Shown: positions 8,451-16,628, counted from the stretch's first letter. The stretch is 64,000 bases of DNA from Flavobacteriales bacterium (GCA_016721005.1 JADKJM010000005.1:186001-250000); one strand, 5' to 3'. Translations and numbers: made by a program. Notes: generated from the letters alone by a model not told the origin.

Positions 8451-10682
8451 ATGCTTCGATCCTTACGCGTAGGTGCGCTGATCGCCACTTCCCTCCTTCT
8501 CTCTCCGCTGATCGCTCAGGTATCCTTCGGTGGGCGGCCGATCGCGATGTTGCCACACGGACCCGCGCTACCGACCGCGCCGGTAACGGTACTCCCTGTT
8601 GTGGATGCGGCGGCCCTGCTCAACGAGGATCATGAACGCCAAGCGGCCGGGTACAAAGGCCCGTTCCGTTTCGGGTACAACCACGTTGTTGATCTGGGAA
8701 CGGAGCAGTCCGGCATTTGGAGCGCGTTGCGCAACGGGGATCGCGTATGGCGGTTGAGCATCGAATGTCCGGAAGCGTTCAGCATCAATTTCCGGTTCGA
8801 TCGGTATGTGATCCCTGATGGCGCGAAGGTCTTCGTGTACAACGATGCAGGGAAGTGGTTCGGCGCATTCACGGCCGCGAGCAGCCCGGGACACACCAGC
8901 ATGGGTGTTTCGCAGATGCCGGGATCGCGGATCACGATCGAATATCACGAGCCCGCATCCGTTGTTGGACAGGGCGAATTGCACATCGACCGCGTGACAC
9001 ATGCGTACCGTGATGTGGTGAAGTTGGCACGGGACCTCGGCGAAAGCGGAGCGTGCAACATCAATGTGATCTGTCCGGAGGGCGATGACTGGCGCGACCA
9101 GATCCGCTCCGTGGCGATCATCACCACGGGAGGCAGCGGATTCTGCACGGGCACCTTGCTGAACAACTGTGCGCTGGACAGCACGCCGTACTTCCTCACC
9201 GCCAATCATTGTGTGGGAGCGGATGTTGCGGATTGGGTCTTCCGGTTCAACTGGGACAGCCCCACCTGTGATCCAACCGAGGATGGGCCGATAGACCAGA
9301 CCGTCTCCGGTTGCACGTTGCTCGTGAACAGCGCCGGAACGGATGTGGCCTTTGTTGAATTGAGCAGCATTCCACCGGATGAGTACAATGTCTTCTATAG
9401 CGGCTGGGACAAGAGCGGCACGACACCCGATACGGTTTGCGGCATCCATCATCCTTCGGGCGACATCAAGAAGATCAGTCACTCGTATGGCCCGATGCTC
9501 CAGACCAACATCGATGTGGGGAATGGTGCTGCGGATTGCTGGCAGGTGACCGTGTGGGATGTGGGCACCACCGAACCCGGATCGAGCGGCAGCGGGTTGT
9601 GGAACCAGGACCACTTGCTCATCGGACAGCTGTACGGCGGTGCCGCGAACTGCGCCAATAGCGTGAATGACTACTACGGTCGCTTCGATGTGAGCTGGCC
9701 TTTGCTGGAGCAATACCTCGGCACCTGCGGCGATGTGCTTCCCGGCCTCGGTGATGAGTTGGAGGAACCGGTACACCAGGATGCCGCAGTGACCAGCATC
9801 GTGGGAATACCACCGCTGCTTTGTGGTGCCACGGAGATCGCTCCGCAGATCACGTTGAAGAACAACGGCGATGTCGTCCTCACCGCAGTGACGATCAGTT
9901 ACGCGTTGAATGGAGGTGCGCTGAACGTGTACGCTTGGACCGGATCATTGCTACCCGTTCAGACGGTGAATGTGACACTGCCGGCGATCCCGGTAGCGCA
10001 GGGGTTCAATACGCTGGTGGTGTCCAGCAGTGCGCCGAACGGTTTGGCCGATGAAGTGATCGCGAACGATACGTGGCAGCTCGAATTCACCACGAGCACA
10101 CCGCCGTGGAGCATGGCGTTGAACCTGACGCTGGACAACTACGGCAGCGATGTCACTTGGACCTTGGCCAGCGACCAGAACCCGGCGATCCTCTATTCCG
10201 GCGGGCCGTATCCCGATCTGCAGGAAGGCATGCTGATCGACGTGCCATGGTGCCTGACGAATGGCTGCTACATCTTCACGATCAACGATGCGTTCGGCGA
10301 TGGGATCTGTTGCGCGGAAGGTGATGGTGGTTACGTGATCATGGATGCGGACTCCACCCTCTTCGTGGAGAGCGATGGACAGTACACGGACCAAGAAGTG
10401 AACATCTTCTGCATTGAAGGCGTCGGGATCGAGGAAGGGTTGAATACACCAACGATCCAGGTCTTCCCGAATCCGGTGGTTGATCAACTCACGATCCGTT
10501 CATCCGAACGGATGGAGGAGATCCGGTTGATGGATGCGGTCGGTCGTGTGGTGTACCAACGGTCAGTGGCGGCGCAGGGGACCGTGAGTACGGTTGATGT
10601 GCATCGGTTGGCGCCGGGTGTGTATACGTTGGCCGTGATGGTGAAGGGTCAGCGGGTTGCCACGCGGATCGTGGTGCAATGA
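8451..10682 (+). CDS. Secreted trypsin-like protease paralogue with extra C-terminal modules and T9SS domain
   Basis: The 743-residue protein begins with a signal peptide (MLRSLRVGALIATSLLLSPLIAQ). Residues ~25-470 repeat the previous protein almost motif for motif: TANHCVG, NSAGTDVAFVEL and TEPGSSGSGLWNQ carry the putative His, Asp and Ser. It then has a CARDB/Ig-like module (IAPQITLKNNGDVVLTAVTISYALNGG), a Cys-rich module with NDAFGDGICCAEGDGGY, and a type A T9SS domain (VFPNPVVDQLTI, GVYTLAV). The added modules suggest surface attachment or substrate contact. Tandem duplication followed by domain gain is the simplest history. Confidence 0.87.
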   Translation: MLRSLRVGALIATSLLLSPLIAQVSFGGRPIAMLPHGPALPTAPVTVLPVVDAAALLNEDHERQAAGYKGPFRFGYNHVVDLGTEQSGIWSALRNGDRVWRLSIECPEAFSINFRFDRYVIPDGAKVFVYNDAGKWFGAFTAASSPGHTSMGVSQMPGSRITIEYHEPASVVGQGELHIDRVTHAYRDVVKLARDLGESGACNINVICPEGDDWRDQIRSVAIITTGGSGFCTGTLLNNCALDSTPYFLTANHCVGADVADWVFRFNWDSPTCDPTEDGPIDQTVSGCTLLVNSAGTDVAFVELSSIPPDEYNVFYSGWDKSGTTPDTVCGIHHPSGDIKKISHSYGPMLQTNIDVGNGAADCWQVTVWDVGTTEPGSSGSGLWNQDHLLIGQLYGGAANCANSVNDYYGRFDVSWPLLEQYLGTCGDVLPGLGDELEEPVHQDAAVTSIVGIPPLLCGATEIAPQITLKNNGDVVLTAVTISYALNGGALNVYAWTGSLLPVQTVNVTLPAIPVAQGFNTLVVSSSAPNGLADEVIANDTWQLEFTTSTPPWSMALNLTLDNYGSDVTWTLASDQNPAILYSGGPYPDLQEGMLIDVPWCLTNGCYIFTINDAFGDGICCAEGDGGYVIMDADSTLFVESDGQYTDQEVNIFCIEGVGIEEGLNTPTIQVFPNPVVDQLTIRSSERMEEIRLMDAVGRVVYQRSVAAQGTVSTVDVHRLAPGVYTLAVMVKGQRVATRIVVQ

Positions 10683-10860
10683 TGACTGATGATAGTGGGG
10701 GGTGACGCTGACGATCGCGGGGGCTGCGCCGGACGAGGCTGCGTCCCGGCTCATGGCCGGGATGACGGCCCGCGGTGACGGCCTGCGGTGACGGCCCGCA
10801 GTGACGGCCCGCAGTGACGGCCCGCAGTGACGGCTACGGGGGTGACGAGGTTGCTTCGCT
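10683..10860. repeat. Dispersed GC-rich repeat, 5' part of the repeat tract
   Basis: After the protease stop the DNA has no gene-like frame. It holds short direct repeats of a 15-bp unit (GTGACGGCCCGCAGT and variants) around 10770-10835, then GGTGACGAGGTTGCTTCGCT at 10841-10860. The same words recur at 12850-12962 and 15480-15816 in the same orientation. Minus-strand open frames across it are translations of the repeat. Confidence 0.85.
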
Positions 10861-11056
10861 GCGCTCGCAATGACGCTGCTGCGCTCGCAATGACGCTGCT
10901 GCGCTCGCAATGACGCTGCTGCGCTGGCAATGACGCTGCTGCGCTGGCAATGACGCTGCTGCGCTGGCAATGACGCTGCTGCGCTCGCAATGACGCTGCT
11001 GCGCTCGCAATGACGCTGCTGCGCTGGCAATGACGCTGCTGCGCTGGCAATGACGC
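10861..11056. repeat. 20-bp tandem repeat, about 9.8 copies
   Basis: The unit is GCGCTSGCAATGACGCTGCT with S being C or G at position 6. The order of variants is C,C,C,G,G,G,C,C,G,G, the last copy partial. There are no spacers, so it is not a CRISPR. The period is not a multiple of three, which argues against protein coding. The array ends 36 bp before the ATG of the gene at 11093. Confidence 0.93.
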
Positions 11057-11092
11057 GCTTGCAATGACGCACAAACCAACACCCCCTAACCG

Positions 11093-11812
11093 ATGGCTTC
11101 CCACACAGAAACGGGTCATGCCGTGAACATCAGCAATTTCAAGTTGCTTATTGATCAGTGCGCTGCTTTCGGGGCGGCGTACAACCCGAGCAACGTGAAC
11201 CTGAAGATCGTGCATATGACGGCGCTGTGGACGGCTGGTGATACGGCACACCGAACGCTAACGGCGGCTGTGCAGGCTGCGAAAGCACCGATCAATGATC
11301 GGCAGATCCTGTTCGAGCCCACTGAAAAACTAGTGACACGGACGCTGAACTATTTCAACAGTACGACGGCGAGTACCCAGATAAGGGCGGATGCGAAGGG
11401 AGTTGCGGACCGCTACCGGGGATACGGAGTTGGCGTGGGCAAACTCCAGGACGGGAGCCCTGATCCTGCGGATGTGAGCACGAGCCATAAGAGTTATGTG
11501 CAGAAGGCGGATACTTTCAAACAGCTGGTGGACCTGTATGGTGGCGATGCTGCTTATGGACCGAATGAACTTGCACTCAAGTTGGCTACGCTGGCCGCGC
11601 TGGCAGCCGCGATGAAGGCGGCGAACGACACGATCGGGACGATCATAGCGCCGGTGAACACGTTGCGTGTGGATAGAAATAAAGCCTTGTATGAGAAGGA
11701 TATCGGCATGGTGGACCAAGCGCAGGGTTGTAAGAACTACGTGAAGGGTTTGTACGGAGCCACGGCACCTGAAACGAAGTTGGTTACCAAGCTGCGGTTC
11801 AGTAGGCCTTAG
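11093..11812 (+). CDS. Conserved protein of unknown function (Bacteroidota family)
   Basis: This 239-residue protein has no signal peptide or membrane segment. It is rich in Ala, Thr, Lys and Asn and predicted mostly helical. Its order of motifs, GHAVNISNFKLLIDQCAAFGAAYNPSN near the N-terminus, a central FNSTTAST segment, and RNKALYEKDIGMVDQAQGCKNYVKGLYG near the C-terminus, matches from memory a family of ~240-residue Bacteroidota proteins with no assigned function. It lies alone between two tandem arrays, with a 3' hairpin at 11877-11927, and looks like a separate transcription unit. I do not infer a function. Confidence 0.8.
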   Translation: MASHTETGHAVNISNFKLLIDQCAAFGAAYNPSNVNLKIVHMTALWTAGDTAHRTLTAAVQAAKAPINDRQILFEPTEKLVTRTLNYFNSTTASTQIRADAKGVADRYRGYGVGVGKLQDGSPDPADVSTSHKSYVQKADTFKQLVDLYGGDAAYGPNELALKLATLAALAAAMKAANDTIGTIIAPVNTLRVDRNKALYEKDIGMVDQAQGCKNYVKGLYGATAPETKLVTKLRFSRP

Positions 11813-11862
11813 GCAGTGTGCAGTGTGCAGTAGGCAGTGGGCAGTAGGCAGTAGGCAGTGGG
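11813..11862. repeat. 7-bp tandem repeat (GCAGTAG type)
   Basis: Directly after the stop codon comes a run of 7-bp units alternating GCAGTGT, GCAGTAG and GCAGTGG. Its reverse-complement type (CTGCTAA, CTGCCCA) occurs at 29212-29246. Confidence 0.75.
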
Positions 11863-11876
11863 CTCAGAGGTGGGCT

Positions 11877-11927
11877 AAGCCAAGAAGAGGAATGTCGTTC
11901 GCCTTCCGGCGGACGGCTTTTTGGCTT
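11877..11927 (+). terminator. Nested hairpin after the unknown gene
   Basis: An outer stem AAGCCAA/TTGGCTT (11877-11883 with 11921-11927) encloses an inner GC-rich hairpin (CGTTCGCC, loop TTCC, GGCGGACG) followed by CTTTTT. This fits an intrinsic terminator for the gene ending at 11812. Confidence 0.6.
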
Positions 11928-11947
11928 TAGGCCCCTAGGTAACCAGG

Positions 11948-12557
11948 TTGTCCTTCGACAGGCTGAGGAGCCGCCATGGCGATCCGGGCTTGGAGGATGC
12001 GAAAGTGGGCTTGTCCTTCGACAGGCTGAGGAGCCGCCATGGCGATCCGGGCTTGGAGGATGCGAAAGTGGGCTTGCAGGATGCGAAAGTGGACTTGCGG
12101 GATGCGAAAGTGGGCTTGGAGGATGCGAAAGTGGGCTTGCAGGATGCCAAAGTGACCGATGCAGGATGCGAAAGTGGGCTTGCAGGATGCGAAAGTGGAC
12201 TTGCGGGATGCGAAAGTGGGCTTGGAGGATGCGAAAGTGGGCTTGCAGGATGCGAAAGTGGACTTGCAGGATGCGAAAGTGGGCTTGCAGGATGCGAAAG
12301 TGGGCTTGCAGGATGCGAAAGTGGACTTGCAGGATGCGAAAGTGGGCTTGCAGGATGCGAAAGTGGGCTTGCAGGATGCGAAAGTGGGCTTGCAGGATGC
12401 GAAAGTGGGCTTGCAGGATGCGAAAGTGGGCTTGCAGGATGCGAAAGTGGGCTTGCAGGATGCGAAAGTGGGCTTGCAGGATGCGAAAGTGGGCTTGCAG
12501 GATGCGAAAGTGGGCTTGCAGGATGCGAAAGTGGGCTTGCAGGATGCCTATCTGACC
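11948..12557. repeat. 21-bp tandem repeat array with a 63-bp (3 x 21) duplication at its left end
   Basis: Two identical 63-bp copies (11948-12010 and 12011-12073) carry CCTTCGACAGGCTGAGGAGC and end in one copy of the 21-bp unit. Units with core GGATGCGAAAGTGGGC then run from 12074. Four 21-bp units are followed by one 22-nt unit (12158-12179), then 17 units of exact 21-bp period (12180-12536) and a degenerate end copy. The 12074-12136 set recurs at 12180-12242, so it has higher-order duplication. Several frames on both strands lack stops because 21 is divisible by three, but the 22-nt unit shifts all of them, so I do not call a gene. There are no spacers and it is not a CRISPR. Confidence 0.93.
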
Positions 12558-12675
12558 GATGGGGATGGCTATCTGATGGTGGAGGATGACAACCTGACCG
12601 ATGGCGGAGACGGTACGGCCCCACCCCGGCCTTCCCCGTTGCTTCGCTGCGCTCGCAATGACAGACGAACGCGGG
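12558..12675. other. Non-coding junction between the 21-bp array and the long direct repeat
   Basis: This stretch carries degenerate array remnants (two more GACCGATGG words) and one copy of the dispersed word GTTGCTTCGCTGCGCTCGCA (about 12638-12660). I see no gene or terminator here. Confidence 0.6.
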
Positions 12676-12962
12676 GATGACGCCCCACCCTGCCCTCCCC
12701 GCAGGGGAGGGTCAGAGCGCTCCGTGCGGAGGCTGTGCGGTGGAGGGCTGGGTTAGGTGGACGGGGTGGACATGGTGGACGGGGTGGACGGGGTGCAGTG
12801 GACGGACGATCGCGGTGGCTGCGCTGGACGATCGCGGTGGCTGCAGCTGGACGAGGCTGCGGGTCAAGCCCGCAGTGACGGCCCGCAGTGACGGCCCGCG
12901 GTGACGGCCCGCAGTGACGGCTACGGGGGGTGACGAGGTTGCTTTGCTGCGCTCGCAATGAC
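12676..12962. repeat. Long direct repeat, copy A (287 bp)
   Basis: It is nearly identical to 15531-15816 in the same orientation and flanks the gene at 12966-15410. Landmarks in order: GATGACGCCCCACCCTGCCC, a GC palindrome CTCCCCGCAGGGGAG, five GTGGACGGG-type 9-bp steps, two GACGATCGCGGTGGCTGC units, and GTGACGGCCCGCA repeats ending in CGCTCGCAATGAC. The differences I see are a few substitutions and one extra base near 12844. Confidence 0.92.
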
Positions 12963-12965
12963 GGG

Positions 12966-15410
12966 TCAGTGGCTCACGATGAGCTTGCGGCATAGGCGGT
13001 GAGCGCCGGTGCCGAGTTGAATGAGGTAGAGGCCTTTGGTGGCATTGGGAAGTTGCACGGCGGCGGTTCCGTTCGCATTGGAGCGGCCGGTGTGGATGAG
13101 CCTGCCGGTTAGGTCGGTGATGGTAAAGGGTTCCATGGGCTGCGCACCGGAAAGCGTGAAGGCGCCATTGCTTGGGTTTGGAAAGATGGAAAGGGACGGA
13201 TCCGGGTCTTCCAAGGAAAGGATGCCGATCGCGGGGCCTGCTTCGAATTTCACCAGAAAGGCATCGTACACTCCACCCCCATACGTGTTCTGATGACCGG
13301 CGGAGGCGATGGCGGTGGTAGAATTGGTAGCTCCCGTCAAATACACGTTGCCACTGGCATCCACCGCGCAGGATCGGCCATAGTCATATTCCGTTCCCCC
13401 GCAGTAGGTGCCCCATTGCCGCACACCGCTGGCGTTGAAGTTCACTAAGAATGCATCGTAGTTACCTCCCCCATAGGTGTCCTGATGACCGCCGGAGGCG
13501 ATGGCGGTGGTGGAATTGGTAAATCCCGCCAGAAATACATTGCCGCTGGCATCCACCGCGCAGGACCGGCCATAGTCATATTCCGTTCCTCCGTAGTAGG
13601 TGCCCCATTGCCGCACGCCATTGGGGTTGAACTTCACCAAGAAGGCATCGTAGTTACCTCCCCCATACGTGTCCTGATGACCGCCGGAGGCGATGGCGGT
13701 GGTGGAATTGGTAGTTCCCGCCAGAAATACATTGCCGCTGGCATCCACCGCGCAGGACCGGCCATAGTCATATTCCGTTCCCCCGTAGTAGGTCCCCCAA
13801 AGCCGCACACCGCTGGCGTTGAACTTCACTAAGAAGGCATCGGGGTACGAACTTCCAACAATCGTGTCCTGCTGCCCCCCGGAGGCGATGGCGGTGGTGG
13901 AATTGGTCCATCCTGCCAGATATACGTTGTCACTGCCATCCACCGCGCAGGCCCGGCCTTCTTCAGATACCGGTCCCCCGTAGTAGGTGCCCCATTGCCG
14001 CACGCCACTGGCGTTGAACTTCACTAAGAATGCATCGTTCTGACCTCCCCCATACGTGTTCTGATGACCCCCGGAGGCGATGGCGGTGGAGGATTGGGTA
14101 GTACCCGATAGATACACATTGCCGCTGGCATCCACCGCGCAGGACCGGCCAGATTCGCCGTTCGTTCCCCCGTAGTAGGTGCCCCATTGTCGCACGCCGC
14201 TGGCGTTGAATTTCACCAAGAAGGCATCGTCCCCACCTCCAATCGTGTCCTGCTGCCCCCCGGAGGCGATGGCGGTGGTGGAGCGGGTCTCTCCCGCCAG
14301 ATATACATTGCCGCTGGCATCCACCGCGCAGGAATAGCCAAAGTCAATTCCCGTTCCCCCGTAGTAGGTGCCCCATTGCCGCACGCCACTGGCGTTGAAC
14401 TTCACCAAGAAGGCATCGTAGTTACCTCCTCCGTAGGTGTCCTGATGGCCGCCGGAGGCGATGGCGTCGGAGGAATAGGTAACTCCCGCCAGGTACACGT
14501 TGCCACTGCCATCCACCGAGCAGGATTCACCATATTCAGTACTCGTTCCCCCGTAGTAGGTGCCCCAGATGCGGGCGGGGTCGATGATGAGGGGTTGGTT
14601 TGGGTCGTAGGCGCCCAGTGCGAAGCTTAGGCGATCACCATCGAGCACAAAGCGGGTGGAAACTTCCTTGCCGTTCTGGAAGCTGACCGGCCTCGCTTCC
14701 GTGAAGCGGCCCATGCGGTTGCCGTGGATCAGCTGGCCTTGGGCGTCCACGAATAATTCCTCGTGGTCGGTGAAGCGGAGTTGGATATGGGCCGGGTCGG
14801 CACCGGGCTGTAACACGAAGTCGTACTTGAGGCCCTTCGCCGTGGTGTACACCACCCAGTTGATGCCGGGGTATACTTCACGGTAGGTGATGCGGGTGTA
14901 TGTGTACACATCCAGCGCATCGTGGTTGTAGTACTGTGTGTAGTCCGCGCTGCGGCCTTCGGTGGTGATGCGCGCATTGGGGTTGGCGCCTTCGAGCAGC
15001 ATGTCCATGCGGTAGGTTTCCAGCCGGACTTCCTTGCGCAGGGCATCCAGTTCCTGCTGCTTGGCGGGGTCTAGATGGGCGTCCTTTTCCAAGGCCGCGT
15101 AGCCCTCGGAGTAATGACTTCGGTTGAACTGGTAGGCGATGCCGTTGCCCAGGAGGAAGATGCTGGTGTTGCCTTGTGTGAGGCGATAGCGGACGAAGGG
15201 GGCCGGGGCGCCGGTGGTGGTGCGCACTTGGCCTTTGTTCTCTTCGAAGCCGGAAGGTGCGACGGTGAGGCCAGCGGTGTTGATGGCGGGTTCGTGCCCA
15301 CCGGGTCCGTTGATCGGTTTGGCTTGTGCGCCGATCATGAAGAGGAGTGCGGCGGCGAAGGAGGTGAGGCGAGTGGACGTTGGGCTCATGGTTCCGCGGA
15401 AGAAGTTCAT
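12966..15410 (-). CDS. Secreted SBBP (beta-propeller) repeat protein with T9SS sorting domain
   Basis: The 814-residue protein has a signal peptide (a second Met at residue 8 is an alternative start), then a domain often found before SBBP repeats (GFEENKGQV, YDFVLQPGADPAHIQLRF, DPARIWGTYYGGT). Seven repeats of about 57 residues follow, each running WGTYYGGT, YGRSCAVDASGNVYLAG, TAIASGGHQDTYGGG, DAFLVKFNASGVRQ. It ends in a type A T9SS domain (IFPNPSNGAFTL, GLYLIQL). The repeats are very alike at DNA level, which points to recent internal duplication or gene conversion. SBBP repeats form beta-propellers; the ligand is unknown. A -7 box (TACATTCGC) lies at 15468-15460. Confidence 0.88.
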   Translation of the reverse strand: MNFFRGTMSPTSTRLTSFAAALLFMIGAQAKPINGPGGHEPAINTAGLTVAPSGFEENKGQVRTTTGAPAPFVRYRLTQGNTSIFLLGNGIAYQFNRSHYSEGYAALEKDAHLDPAKQQELDALRKEVRLETYRMDMLLEGANPNARITTEGRSADYTQYYNHDALDVYTYTRITYREVYPGINWVVYTTAKGLKYDFVLQPGADPAHIQLRFTDHEELFVDAQGQLIHGNRMGRFTEARPVSFQNGKEVSTRFVLDGDRLSFALGAYDPNQPLIIDPARIWGTYYGGTSTEYGESCSVDGSGNVYLAGVTYSSDAIASGGHQDTYGGGNYDAFLVKFNASGVRQWGTYYGGTGIDFGYSCAVDASGNVYLAGETRSTTAIASGGQQDTIGGGDDAFLVKFNASGVRQWGTYYGGTNGESGRSCAVDASGNVYLSGTTQSSTAIASGGHQNTYGGGQNDAFLVKFNASGVRQWGTYYGGPVSEEGRACAVDGSDNVYLAGWTNSTTAIASGGQQDTIVGSSYPDAFLVKFNASGVRLWGTYYGGTEYDYGRSCAVDASGNVFLAGTTNSTTAIASGGHQDTYGGGNYDAFLVKFNPNGVRQWGTYYGGTEYDYGRSCAVDASGNVFLAGFTNSTTAIASGGHQDTYGGGNYDAFLVNFNASGVRQWGTYCGGTEYDYGRSCAVDASGNVYLTGATNSTTAIASAGHQNTYGGGVYDAFLVKFEAGPAIGILSLEDPDPSLSIFPNPSNGAFTLSGAQPMEPFTITDLTGRLIHTGRSNANGTAAVQLPNATKGLYLIQLGTGAHRLCRKLIVSH

Positions 15411-15459
15411 GATGGTTGCGTCCGGAAGGCGCGGGCTGTGGGTGTTGGGTAGCGCTCAT

Positions 15460-15468
15460 GCGAATGTA
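15460..15468 (-). promoter_or_regulatory. -7 box of the SBBP protein gene
   Basis: Read on the minus strand, TACATTCGC lies 49 nt before the ATG at 15410. The same nonamer precedes fabG and sucC. Confidence 0.6.
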
Positions 15469-15486
15469 TCCGGAAGATGGGTACGG

Positions 15487-15530
15487 GGTGACGAGGTTGC
15501 TTCGCTGCGCTCGCAATGACAGGGCGGGGG
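15487..15530. repeat. Dispersed repeat word before long repeat copy B
   Basis: 15487-15520 carries the GGTGACGAGG..TTGCTTCGCTGCGCTCGCAA..TGAC element in the same orientation as the copies ending at 10874, 12962 and 15816. No gene is seen. Confidence 0.8.
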
Positions 15531-15816
15531 GATGACGCCCCACCCTGCCCTCCCCGCAGGGGAGGGTCAGAGCGCTCCGTGCGGAGGCTGTGCGTTGGAG
15601 GGCTGGGTTAGGTGGACGGGGTGGACATGGTGGACGGGGTGGACGGGGTGCAGTGGACGGACGATCGCGGTGGCTGCGCTGGACGATCGCGGTGGCTGCG
15701 CTGGACGAGGCTGCGGGTCAAGCCCGCAGTGACGGCCCGCAGTGACGGCCCGCAGTGACGGCCCGCAGTGACGGCTACGGGGGGTGACGAGGTTGCTTCG
15801 CTGCGCTCGCAATGAC
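15531..15816. repeat. Long direct repeat, copy B (286 bp)
   Basis: Second copy of the repeat described at 12676-12962, same orientation, on the promoter side of the SBBP gene. Frames over it translate to repetitive Arg/Ser/Pro-rich sequence typical of spurious annotations. Confidence 0.92.
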
Positions 15817-15911
15817 GCGGCTGCGCTGCGCTCGCAATGACGCGGCTGCGCTGCGCTCGCAATGACGCGGCTGCGCTGCGCTCGCAATGACGCGGCTGCG
15901 CTCGCAATGAC
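15817..15911. repeat. 25-bp tandem repeat, three copies plus a 20-bp copy
   Basis: Three 25-bp units made of GCGGCTGCGCTGCGC and TCGCAATGAC are followed by one 20-bp version lacking one TGCGC. The array is built on the same CGCTCGCAATGAC core as the 20-bp array at 10861, but independently amplified. Confidence 0.88.
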
Positions 15912-15941
15912 GCTGCGCGGGGGAGGTTCTTCGGACCGGTT

Positions 15942-16610
15942 TCAGTGTTTGATGGCGTAGTACATGAGCTTCATGTACTCGTTGTTCACCATGAGCAGGC
16001 CTTCTTCGCTGTGCCACCAATGATCGGCGTCGTAGTGCATGGAATGCGCTGCGTGGACGATCACGGTGATGCCGGAGCCGGTCATGGCCTTGCGGAACAC
16101 CTGGCCCACGCGGCGGGTGTGGAATTCGGTGGTGACGACGATGATGGTATCCTGATGCAAGGCCAGTGTGCGATCGCGTACGGCTTCGGCTTCCTCGAAG
16201 GTGCTTGTGCCGCGCTTCAGGAGTTGGATCCGTGTGGTGTCGAAACCGGATAGCATGGCCACGCGTGCGCCCAGTGCTGCTTCGCTGCTGTCTATCGCGA
16301 AGAGTTGCAGGACCTCGTTCGGGCTTTCACCGGTGAAGGTGATGGACGATGCGTAGCCCGCGCGCACGAGTTCCATTCCTTCCAACGTGCGATCGATCGG
16401 TGAGCCGCCCAGGACGTACAGTGCATCGGCGTGGTGGAGCTGATCGGTCCGGATGAGGAGATCACCGACGGAACGCAGGATCGGACGACGGGCAGACCAG
16501 AGAAGGATCACCAAAATGACGACCACACCTCCACGCAGCACCCACCGGTCGCGGATGATCCGCTGCCATTTGCCGGGCATTGCTGTGGTGGAAGTGTGTG
16601 GATCCATCAA
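15942..16610 (-). CDS. YdcF/SanA-like membrane-anchored protein (DUF218)
   Basis: The 222-residue protein has one transmembrane segment (WVLRGGVVVILVILLWSA, about residues 23-40) and then the DUF218 fold: ADALYVLGGSPIDRTLEGMELVRAGYASSITFTGES, STFEEAEAVRDRTL and DTIIVVTTEFHTRRVGQVFRKAM. Members include ElyC, SanA and YdcF, linked to envelope integrity; the substrate is unknown. The gene sits 18 bp after the large von Willebrand-type gene on the same strand, so they probably form an operon. Met12 is an alternative start. Confidence 0.85.
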   Translation of the reverse strand: MMDPHTSTTAMPGKWQRIIRDRWVLRGGVVVILVILLWSARRPILRSVGDLLIRTDQLHHADALYVLGGSPIDRTLEGMELVRAGYASSITFTGESPNEVLQLFAIDSSEAALGARVAMLSGFDTTRIQLLKRGTSTFEEAEAVRDRTLALHQDTIIVVTTEFHTRRVGQVFRKAMTGSGITVIVHAAHSMHYDADHWWHSEEGLLMVNNEYMKLMYYAIKH

Positions 16611-16628
16611 GGCGATCTTGGAGCAGGA

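Noticed and set aside
10563..11251. Minus-strand frames rich in RSSVIASAAASL
   Set aside because: Translation of the 20-bp array and dispersed element; period not a multiple of three gives the same peptide in all frames.
10861..12557. CRISPR array
   Set aside because: Units are directly joined with no unique spacers, and no cas genes are near.
11935..12680. Several long frames in the 21-bp array on both strands
   Set aside because: Stop-free only because the unit is 21 bp; the 22-nt unit shifts each frame and no start context or family is present.
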